DNA from: JASHPR01 sp963844655
GTDB lineage: Bacteria; Actinomycetota; Actinomycetes; Streptosporangiales; Streptosporangiaceae
Length of the DNA: 64,000 nt
Reading direction: 5' to 3'
Assembly (NCBI GenBank): GCA_963844655.1
Contig: CAWJPA010000004.1
Location: forward strand, 1,426,001 to 1,490,000
The notes under the pieces were generated by a model, which worked only from the letters and a program-made list of their open reading frames with translations, searched no databases and was not told where the DNA came from. Positions within the stretch are counted from its first letter, which is position 1. Each line of letters begins with the position of its first letter. Both the position numbers and the translations under genes were made by a program. Shown here in pieces: positions 57,794 to 64,000 of the stretch.

Positions 57794-58093
57794 ATGGCCA
57801 ACTTCGCGCTGATGCTCGTCCACGGTCCGGGCTGGGACGCGTCGCGGCCGATCCGCCAGCAGCAGGCCTGGGAGCAGCACGCGGCGTTCATGGACGGGCT
57901 CGTCGATGACGGGTTCATCATCCTCGGCGGGCCGCTCGGCGACGGCGAGCGGACGCTGCACGTCATCGAGGCCGCCGGCCCCGCCGAGATCGAGACCCGG
58001 ATGGCCCACGACCCGTGGGCGGAGATGGGGCTGCTCCGGGTCGGCTTGATCGAGCCCTGGAGCCTCTGGCTCGACAGTCGGCCCGGACGCTAA
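57794..58093 (+). CDS. YciI-like protein
   Basis: This 99-residue YciI/YCII-related protein (MANFALMLVHGPGWDASRPI, then DDGFIILGGPLGDGERTLHV, DPWAEMGLLRVGLIEPWSLW) has the ferredoxin-like fold of DGPF/YCII proteins, with the conserved His and Asp pair of the family. The function is uncertain. ATG 57794 follows a CTATGG start; the 5' region contains the 18-bp inverted repeat. It is convergent with the GNAT gene at 58110. Confidence 0.85.
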   Translation: MANFALMLVHGPGWDASRPIRQQQAWEQHAAFMDGLVDDGFIILGGPLGDGERTLHVIEAAGPAEIETRMAHDPWAEMGLLRVGLIEPWSLWLDSRPGR

Positions 58094-58128
58094 CCGCCCG
58101 GAGGTCCGCTCACCGGCGGCCCGGGCGG
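58094..58128. terminator. Possible convergent terminator hairpin
   Basis: CCGCCCGG (58094-58101) and CCGGGCGG (58121-58128) form an 8-bp stem with a 19-base loop at the convergent ends of the YciI and GNAT genes. It may act as a bidirectional terminator, but the GNAT coding end overlaps the 3' arm, so confidence is low. Confidence 0.35.
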
Positions 58129-59075
58129 GCAGCCCGGGTCCAGCCCCGCTGGGTCCGGGTCAGCTCGGTGAACGGCGAGGCGGCCAGGAACGCCCGGGAC
58201 TCGGCGTAATCCTGGCCGGCGGGATCCTGGCCCTCCAGCCACGCGTAGTCGAGGAGCCGGCTGACCTCGGCCAGCCGCAGCCACTCGGCTGCCTGCCCGA
58301 GCAGCCACGTCGCCACCCCGCGGCGGCGGTGCTGCCCGGCGACGCAGAGGTTGCCGACGTCGGCCCACCCGCCGTGCCGGGACAGCCGTTCGCCCTCATC
58401 GAAGATCTCCACCTCGATGAAGCCGATGACCTCCTCGTCCAGGACGGCCGACAGGCGGGTGCCGTTCATGCCCACCGACCGCCGGACGGACAGCCCTGCG
58501 ATGGGCGGCGCGGCAGGCCGCCGCAGGTCCTCGACCCGGGCCAGGTAGACGACCTCGGTGTGGCCGGTGTGCGAGAATCCGGCGCGCTGGTACAGCGCGC
58601 GGACATGCGGCCATTGCTCGGGCACGCCGTACACGCCGGGCGCGGGCAGGTCACCCTCGGCCGACTGGCTGGTGACCCCCCACTCCTCCAGCTGGCGGAC
58701 GCACGTCGCGATCAGCTTTTCCGCCGCCTCGGTCGCGTCCGGCCAGCACGGGTTCCCGGCCGGGGCCTCGGGCCAGAACAGCAGCCAGCGGACCTCGCCG
58801 GCACCGCGGTAGCCCGGGCCGACGCGCTCATCCGTGCCGTACCGGAGCAGGTGGGCCGCGGCGGCCACACGCTCGCGCTGCTCGGCGACCAGGGTCAGCC
58901 GCTCGCTCACCCACGGGTCGACGATGGCCTCGCCGGGCTGGCGCTCCAGGTGGCTGAGCACCGCGCTGACTGACACGCCCATGCCGGGCACCACGGCCGC
59001 GGCGTGCGTGTTCACCAGGTCGGTCAGCTGGTCCCTGTCGCGGCGGCGGAAGGGACGGACCTCGATGGACGGCAT
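58110..59075 (-). CDS. GNAT family acetyltransferase
   Basis: This 321-residue GNAT protein has the acetyl-CoA binding segment QHRRRGVATWLLGQAAEWLR near the C-terminus and a divergent N-terminal GNAT-like half (EVRPFRRRDRDQLTDLVNTH). Two tandem GNAT folds are likely. The substrate is not predictable; an N-acetyltransferase of a small molecule or peptide is the default. ATG 59075 has GAGGAGG eight bases upstream, which decides the start. It is convergent with the YciI gene. Confidence 0.85.
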   Translation of the reverse strand: MPSIEVRPFRRRDRDQLTDLVNTHAAAVVPGMGVSVSAVLSHLERQPGEAIVDPWVSERLTLVAEQRERVAAAAHLLRYGTDERVGPGYRGAGEVRWLLFWPEAPAGNPCWPDATEAAEKLIATCVRQLEEWGVTSQSAEGDLPAPGVYGVPEQWPHVRALYQRAGFSHTGHTEVVYLARVEDLRRPAAPPIAGLSVRRSVGMNGTRLSAVLDEEVIGFIEVEIFDEGERLSRHGGWADVGNLCVAGQHRRRGVATWLLGQAAEWLRLAEVSRLLDYAWLEGQDPAGQDYAESRAFLAASPFTELTRTQRGWTRAARPGRR

Positions 59076-59160
59076 CGGCAGGCCTCCTCGATTGAGCCAG
59101 GAAACTCGAGATGACAAGGCCCGCTGCCGGTGCGGTACGGCCTGCACTGTAGCACCGGGG

Positions 59161-59709
59161 TCAGCGGGTGACGAACGCCGCGATCTCCCCGAGCCCCGGC
59201 CGGTAGCCGTCGGTGGTGTCGACCTCGAGCGACGGGACGTTCAGGGCCACCCGCCGGAACCGTTCGTGGGCCAGGGCCCGCGCCGCCGCGTCGCCCGGCC
59301 CGGGATCCGCGTGCGCGGCCCGCAGCGGGTTCTCCTGACCGCGGCGCAGGCTGCGCCGGAACGCGGTGTCCGCATCCACCACGCAGTGCACGATGCGGAT
59401 CCGGGCCAGGCCGCGCAGCGGCTCCAGCCGGGGCCGCCACACATGGTCCTGGAACGCCGCCTCCGCCACCGTGGTCACGCCGGCCCGCAGCAGCAGCTCA
59501 AGCACGTCGAAGAAGACGGGCAGGGTTCGCCTGGTCAGCTCGTCGCCCGGCGCGGCCACGAACCCCGGGCTGGCCTGCACCATCCCTTCCTTGATCTCGT
59601 CCCGGCAGACCGCCGGGCACCCCACCGCCTGGGCCAGCCGGTGGGCCAGCGTGGTCTTGCCCGCCCCCAGCGGGCCGCTGACCACCGCGAGAGTCGGAAG
59701 GGAAGCCAT
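59161..59709 (-). CDS. Small P-loop kinase (AAA/zeta-toxin-like)
   Basis: This 182-residue P-loop protein has Walker A SGPLGAGKTTLAHR near residue 10, CRDEIKEGM and helices typical of shikimate/gluconate/zeta-type small kinases. It could phosphorylate a small metabolite or a nucleotide-sugar; there is no partner antitoxin gene nearby, so a toxin role is not favoured. ATG 59709 was chosen by homology, close to TGGC on the minus strand. It lies 32 bases downstream of the HIBADH-like gene on the same strand and may belong to that operon. Confidence 0.78.
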   Translation of the reverse strand: MASLPTLAVVSGPLGAGKTTLAHRLAQAVGCPAVCRDEIKEGMVQASPGFVAAPGDELTRRTLPVFFDVLELLLRAGVTTVAEAAFQDHVWRPRLEPLRGLARIRIVHCVVDADTAFRRSLRRGQENPLRAAHADPGPGDAAARALAHERFRRVALNVPSLEVDTTDGYRPGLGEIAAFVTR

Positions 59710-59741
59710 CCTCCGAGTTATAGCGGCTGGTAACCCAAGGG

Positions 59742-60563
59742 CTACGGCCGCGCCCGGATGTGATCGACCACGTGGCGGAATTCCTCGTCGGCGGCGCCAC
59801 CGGCCGCCGCGGTCCGCAGCCAATCGCGAGCCGCGGCGATCTGCGGGAGGCCGGCCATGTCGGTGGCGAGCCCGAGATCCTTGGCCGCGAGTGCGATGGC
59901 GAAGTCGCTGTCAGCACCGCTGCGGTAGCGGCGGACCGCGCCGGCCAGCGCGCCGTGGGCCAGGCTCTCGATGACCTCCTCGCCGGGCACACCCATCCGG
60001 TCCGCCAGCGCGAGCACCTCGCCCAGCAGCGTGACCCCGGCCAGGGAGGCGGTGATCAGGACGATCTTGCGGGCCGCCCCGGTGCCCAGGTCACCGCAGC
60101 GGACCACCGTGCCGAACACGTTCAGGACGTCGGCGACCGGGCCGGTGTCGCCCCCGGCCAGCACGGTCAGCTTGCCGCTCGCGGCCGGCCCCACGCTGCC
60201 CATGACCGGGGCGTCGACCAGGCCCACCTCGGCCGGGAGCCGCTCCCGCAGCGCCAGCACCGCCTGCGGGCCGATGGTGGACATCTCGACCAGGCAGGCA
60301 CCGGGCTTGATGCCCTCGGCGGCACCGTCCGGCCCGAAGATCACCTCTTCCACGGCCCGGGGGGTGGCCAGCATGGTCAGCACGACGTCGCCCCCGGCCG
60401 CGGCCTCGGCGGGGGTGGCCGCCGCCTTCGCCCCGGCCGCCAGCAGCGGCTGCACCCGGCCGGGCGTGCGGTTCCACACGGTCAGGTCATAGCCAGCGTC
60501 GAGGACCCGCCGGGCCATCGGCGCTCCCATGCGGCCGAGCCCGAGGAATGCGACGTTGCTCAC
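59742..60563 (-). CDS. NAD(P)-dependent 3-hydroxyisobutyrate dehydrogenase-like protein
   Basis: This 273-residue beta-hydroxyacid dehydrogenase has the Rossmann motif GLGRMGAPMARRVL at residues 8-21, DAPVMGSVGPAASGKLTVLA and the catalytic Lys in GAARKIVLITAS. Members oxidise 3-hydroxyisobutyrate, tartronate semialdehyde (GarR/GlxR) or related acids. In the context of an aldehyde dehydrogenase and TIM-barrel isomerase, tartronate semialdehyde reductase activity is plausible (inference). GTG 60563 overlaps the IclR-remnant stop (GTGA). Confidence 0.88.
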   Translation of the reverse strand: MSNVAFLGLGRMGAPMARRVLDAGYDLTVWNRTPGRVQPLLAAGAKAAATPAEAAAGGDVVLTMLATPRAVEEVIFGPDGAAEGIKPGACLVEMSTIGPQAVLALRERLPAEVGLVDAPVMGSVGPAASGKLTVLAGGDTGPVADVLNVFGTVVRCGDLGTGAARKIVLITASLAGVTLLGEVLALADRMGVPGEEVIESLAHGALAGAVRRYRSGADSDFAIALAAKDLGLATDMAGLPQIAAARDWLRTAAAGGAADEEFRHVVDHIRARP

Positions 60564-60922
60564 CGAGCCTCCCGTTCATCCGAGAATTCATCGTCATTCC
60601 CGGGGTCGCTGATGCTGGCGACGACCCGCCCGGACCGGGCGAAGACCGGCGCCGCTACGCAGCACAGGTGAACCTCGAGCTCCTGCCAGTCCGCCGCGTA
60701 CCCGCGGCCGCGGACCTCGGCCAGATCCCGCGCCAGGCGGCCCGGGTCTGTGATCGTGCGCGGCGTCCTGGCCTCGAGCGCCGGGCCGACCTTCCCCGCC
60801 ATCGTCGCTCCGTCCGTCCTGTTGCACCACGATCCGGTCCCGGCTGGCCGCAGCTCCTGGTCACCGGGTCTGCTCTGCCTCAGCCTACGGTCGAGGCAGA
60901 CCCGGCCGGCCAGCACGGTCAC
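60560..60922 (-). pseudogene. IclR-family C-terminal remnant
   Basis: This open frame of 120 residues contains the C-terminal part of an IclR effector domain from about residue 50: RTPRTITDPGRLARDLAEVR, GRGYAADWQELEVHLCCVAA and SGRVVASISDPG. The helix-turn-helix and most of the ligand domain are missing. The N-terminal 40 residues are unrelated low-complexity sequence. The frame begins at GTG 60922, which overlaps the corrected stop of the FAD gene (GTGA), and its stop overlaps the next start. It may be translated as a coupled remnant or be fossil coding DNA. An internal ATG at 60802 is another possible start. Confidence 0.7.
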
Positions 60923-62537
60923 CGGGCCGCGGCGGCGTGGCGGCCCGCCCGCCAGCCCATCGTCATGCCGACGCCGAGGGTCGCGCCCGGCGCGGGATAG
61001 CCGTCACCGGTCCAGAACGCGGCCGCGTTGCCCACCGCGTACAGGCCGCTGATCCGGCCGCCGCTCCTGGCCAGCACAACCCCGTCGGTGTCGGTGACCG
61101 GCCCGCCCTTGGTCCCGATGGTCCCGGCCAGGACCGGACCGCGTAGTACGGCGGCCGGTCGATCGGCCCCAGGTTCGGGTTCGGCCGCACGTCGGGATCG
61201 CCGCAGTAACGGTCGTAGGCATTGCCGCCACGGCCGAAGTCCGGGTCACAGCCCCTGGCGCAGGCCCGGTTCCAGCCGGCCACGGTGATGGCCAGGCCGG
61301 CCGGGTCCACACCGATCTTCCCGGCCAGCACGTTGACCGATGCCGCATGCGCCACCCAGTCCGGCACCGGGCCCGCGGGCCGCAGCCCCGGCAGCGGGTA
61401 CCGCAGCCGGAACCCCTCGTCGAAGATCAGGTAGGCCCGGTCGTTGGGGTAGCCGCCGCGGGCGTCCCGCTGGTGCATCGCCTTGCCGATCTCGTTGTAG
61501 GGCCGGGCCTCGTCGACGAACCGCAGGCCGGCGGCGTTGACCATGATCTGCCTGGGCTGGCCGCGCTCCCGGATCAGGGAGCGGTAGAACGGCTGGCCGT
61601 CGACGGTTTCCCCGGGAATCGCGATCATCGGCATCCACCAGCCCTCGCCGGTGTTGGCGATCTCGCCGCCAGCCTCCTCGGCGATGCGCAGCCCGTCGCC
61701 CGTGTTGCTGGGCGCCGCCCCGGTGGCCCGCTGCGGCGCCGGCAGGAGCCTGGCGCGGAGCGGGCCGTTCCAGTCGAACCCGCCGGTGGCGAGGATGACC
61801 GAGGTGACGCTCACCGAGGCGACCCTGCCTCCCTGGTCGAGGTCGCAGGCCTGGACCGAGCCGTCGGGCGCGAGATGCACGCGGGCGAGGCGGGCGCCGG
61901 TCACCACGCGGATCCCGGCCCGCACGACGCCGGCGAGCAGGCCGGCCACCAGGGCCACGCCGCCGGTCCGGATGCCGAGCCGCTGCCGATCATCGAGCAG
62001 CTGCTGGTCGAACCGGTCCGGGTAGCGCCACTTCTCCCACTCGGCGTGGGTCATCGGCAGGTACCCGGGCGGCGTCCTGATCGCCGCGGACGGCAGGTCG
62101 AGCTGGGTGAGGTTGATGGGCAGCATGTCCAGGCACCGCCCGCCGAGCGTCGCCCCCGGCCGGGCCGGGTCGTAGTCCGGGTAGCGCGGGCAGGCGACGA
62201 ACCGGTGCGCGCTGTGGGCCTCGACGAACCGCGCCATCTCCGGCGCGCTCTCCAGGAACACCTCGGTCATCTCCCCGAACCGGTCGCCGAACAGGCCGTG
62301 CAGGTAGCGGCGGGCCGCGTCCGGCGTGTCCGCCGCGTTCTCCGGCAGATGGTTGCAGGGCACCCACACCCGCCCCCCGGACAGGGCCGTGGTACCGCCC
62401 AGCTCGCTGGCCCGCTCGGCCAGGAGCACGGTGGCGCCGCCGGCCGCGGCGGCGAGCGCGGCGGTGAGCCCGGCCGCGCCGCTGCCCGCGACCAGGACGT
62501 CGCAGCGCACGGGCAGGCCGACCGCGGGATCCGTCAT
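60919..62537 (-). pseudogene. FAD-dependent oxidoreductase (fumarate reductase/3-ketosteroid dehydrogenase type), frameshifted
   Basis: This FAD enzyme has the dinucleotide-binding motif VLVAGSGAAGLTAALAAA near the N-terminus, RASELGGTTALSGGRVWVPC and STTGYxxxW-like active-site features. The coding frame continues well past a break at about 61135-61147. After NPNLGPIDRPPYYAVR the actual frame becomes SWPGPSG, whereas the adjacent frame restores VLAGTIGTKGGPVTDTDG and the typical C-terminal FAD segment LYAVGNAAAFWTGDGYPAPG ending at TGA 60919. One base (probably a G in CCGGTCC) is missing. This could be a sequencing error or a genuine mutation. ATG 62537 overlaps the upstream isomerase stop (ATGA). 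Confidence 0.85.
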
Positions 62538-63370
62538 CGCGCCGGGCCGGCCGGTTCCGGGGACCATCCCGCCGCGTGCAGGGCGGCCAGGTCCGCGGGC
62601 AGCCTGGGCTCCGGGTCCTCGCCGTCGACGAGTTCGTACACGGTCGGGCCGGCGAAGCCGATCTGGCCCAGGGCCGCGGCGAACGCGCCGAAGTCGACCT
62701 CGCCGCGGCCCACGGACGTGTGCGCCCAGGTCGCCCGCCAGGTGTCGCTGACGTGCACGAGCGCCAGGTGCGGGGCGACCCGCTTGACCCCTTCAGCCGG
62801 GTCCTCGATCGCGAGCGCGTTGGCCGCGTCGTAGACGATCCGCAGGTACGGGGACTTCCAGCGCTCGGCAATCTCGACCAGGCTGGCGGCGGCGCCGAGG
62901 TAACCGTACGGGCTGTTCTCCAGCGCGATGACGATGTCCAGCTCCGCGGCCCGCGCCAGCAGCCGCCCCAGCCCGTCGTCGAGCACCGCGGCCACGGCGG
63001 TGTCCGGGGCCGGGGCCAGGGCGTGCCGCCGGCCCGGTATGACCACGACGTAGCGTGCCCCGATATCGGCCGCGAACGATATTTCCTCCAGCAGCTGCCG
63101 TTCGCTGATCCCGCGGATCTCCGGGTTTGTGCTGATCAGGTTGATATCGGCGAAGCTCGGGTTGACCGAGATCACCTCCAGGCTCAGGGCCGTCAGGTCA
63201 CGGGCCAGCTCGCGCCGCTCGTAGGGCCCGAACCCGGGCGGGAACAGGTGCGGGGGCGCGGTGGTCAGCTCGATCGAACGGAAGCCCTGCCGGGCCAGGG
63301 CACGCAGCGCGTGAGCCAGCGGCGCACGGTGCAGCCAGCCGAAGCTGCAGCCGGACAGCGGAAGCGTCAC
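62534..63370 (-). CDS. TIM-barrel sugar isomerase/epimerase-like protein
   Basis: This 278-residue xylose isomerase-like TIM-barrel protein has metal positions around E in ALENSPYGYL, D in VYDAANAL, H in LVHVSDTW and E in TVYELVDGE. It belongs to the sugar phosphate isomerase/epimerase family. The GTG at 63370 overlaps the aldehyde dehydrogenase stop (GTGA), and its stop overlaps the FAD gene start (ATGA), so the operon order is aldehyde dehydrogenase, isomerase, FAD oxidoreductase, IclR remnant, HIBADH. The substrate is unknown. Confidence 0.87.
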   Translation of the reverse strand: MTLPLSGCSFGWLHRAPLAHALRALARQGFRSIELTTAPPHLFPPGFGPYERRELARDLTALSLEVISVNPSFADINLISTNPEIRGISERQLLEEISFAADIGARYVVVIPGRRHALAPAPDTAVAAVLDDGLGRLLARAAELDIVIALENSPYGYLGAAASLVEIAERWKSPYLRIVYDAANALAIEDPAEGVKRVAPHLALVHVSDTWRATWAHTSVGRGEVDFGAFAAALGQIGFAGPTVYELVDGEDPEPRLPADLAALHAAGWSPEPAGPAR

Positions 63371-64000
63371 GCCGGGCCCGCCTCCTCCGCAGGGGCGCGC
63401 AGGTTGAGCACGATGATGCGGGGGTCGGTCATGTCCTGGACGGCGTACTTCGGGCCCTCGAGCCCGTAGCCGCTGTCCTTGACCCCGCCGTACGGCATGG
63501 CGTCCGCGTGGTAGCTGGACGTGTCGTTGATCATCACGCCGCCCACCTTCAGCCGCCGGGCTGCGTCGAACGCGGCGTCGATGTCGCGGGTGAACACGCC
63601 CGCCTGCAGGCCGTAGCCGGTGGCGTTGACCATGTCGACCGCGGCATCGAGGCTGCCCGCCGGCACCAGCGCCACCACCGGGGCGAAGATCTCGTCGGTC
63701 ATGATCCGGCTGGTCATGGGCGGGTCGCGCACCAGCGCCGGGGACAGCACCGGCCCGGACAGCTCACCGCCGGCCAGGATGTCCGCGCCCTGGCTCGCGG
63801 CCTCGCGGATCCAGGCGTAGGCCCGCTCCGCCTCGGCCGGGGCGATCATCGGCCCGACCTGCACGCCCGCCGCGGTAGGGTCCCCGCTGCGCAGGGCGGC
63901 GACACGCTTGGCCAGCAGGCCGGCGAGGTCGTCGATGACCGAGACGTGCGCGATCAGGCGCTGCACGCTGGTGCACACCTGGCCCGCCTTGCGGTAGCCC
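63367..64000 (-). CDS. Aldehyde dehydrogenase, C-terminal part (runs off right edge)
   Basis: This is the C-terminal part of an NAD(P) aldehyde dehydrogenase. The catalytic Cys is visible in GQVCTSVQRL (near 63970); MTDEIFAPVVALVP, GYGLQAGVFT and PYGGVKDSGYGLEGP are typical of the ALDH superfamily. The N-terminus lies beyond the right edge. It is the first gene of the leftward catabolic operon seen in this window and may oxidise the aldehyde product of a sugar-acid cleavage (inference). Confidence 0.9.
   Translation of the reverse strand, partial: GYRKAGQVCTSVQRLIAHVSVIDDLAGLLAKRVAALRSGDPTAAGVQVGPMIAPAEAERAYAWIREAASQGADILAGGELSGPVLSPALVRDPPMTSRIMTDEIFAPVVALVPAGSLDAAVDMVNATGYGLQAGVFTRDIDAAFDAARRLKVGGVMINDTSSYHADAMPYGGVKDSGYGLEGPKYAVQDMTDPRIIVLNLRAPAEEAGPA

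Noticed and set aside
59161..59709. Zeta-toxin of a toxin-antitoxin system
   Set aside because: The small kinase fold fits, but no antitoxin-like partner gene is next to it, so a metabolite kinase is the safer description.
1..64000. CRISPR arrays, tRNA or rRNA genes, insertion sequences
   Set aside because: No regularly spaced direct repeats, no cloverleaf or rRNA pattern and no transposase motif was seen on reading the window.

Overview
The window is chromosomal DNA of a high-GC actinomycete (Actinomycetota). The evidence is strongly GC-biased third codon positions, frequent GTG/TTG starts, many 4-base ATGA/GTGA start-stop overlaps, a mycothiol synthase (mshD), a GlnR-type regulator, a MurT/GatD pair, a DivIVA-like coiled-coil protein and several starts that look leaderless. 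The genus cannot be fixed from this sequence. No tRNA, rRNA, insertion sequence, phage gene or CRISPR array was seen.

Region by region. (1) 0-6.5 kb: housekeeping and conserved genes: gatD (cut by the left edge), murT, a HerA/FtsK-type ATPase split by a frameshift, a DUF1707 protein and a DUF1275 membrane protein. (2) 6.5-35.1 kb: a dense accessory island for sugar and sugar-acid catabolism. It holds four enolase-superfamily enzymes, five short-chain dehydrogenases, a mutarotase-like protein, an SMP-30 lactonase, D-lyxose isomerase, an aldo-keto reductase, an RraA-like aldolase, an Ldh-type dehydrogenase, a sugar ABC transporter without an ATPase gene, and IclR and LacI regulators. Inside it lies a distinct operon: APC permease, dehydrogenase E1 alpha and beta, an adenylosuccinate/carboxymuconate-type lyase, a LacI regulator and an uncharacterised CxxC protein. 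Palindromic operators overlap or adjoin several of the divergent promoters. (3) 35.2-41.1 kb: a metallo-beta-lactamase-fold hydrolase, then a GntR regulator with two large proteins resembling degenerate VirD4/TraG coupling ATPases. (4) 41.4-47.6 kb: a sulfur, redox and nitrogen block: DUF1416 (sseC), rhodanese (cysA2-like), DUF4395, a predicted cysteine-containing leader peptide, thioredoxin, ECF sigma with zinc anti-sigma, a MoaD-like protein, glnR and mshD. The order resembles the Rv0814c-Rv0819 region of Mycobacterium tuberculosis. (5) 48-59.7 kb: mixed housekeeping genes (gamma carbonic anhydrase-like, DivIVA-like, Ppx/GppA, DUF427, dipeptidase, beta-lactamase-like esterase, a SnoaL-tailed ECF sigma, a spherulin-4-like secreted protein, YciI, GNAT, a P-loop kinase). 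An isolated 18-bp perfect inverted repeat lies at 57.7 kb. (6) 59.7-64 kb: a second catabolic operon read leftward: aldehyde dehydrogenase (cut by the right edge), TIM-barrel isomerase, a frameshifted FAD oxidoreductase, the C-terminal remnant of an IclR regulator, and a 3-hydroxyisobutyrate-dehydrogenase-like protein.

Working model for the island (inference): sugars enter through the ABC permeases at 17-22 kb. They are epimerised or isomerised (mutarotase, lyxose isomerase, TIM-barrel isomerases), oxidised by the short-chain and other dehydrogenases, and opened by the lactonase. The acids are dehydrated by the enolase-superfamily enzymes to 2-keto-3-deoxy acids, which an RraA-like aldolase could cleave. 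No sugar kinase is present, so a non-phosphorylating route is favoured. The substrates remain unknown.
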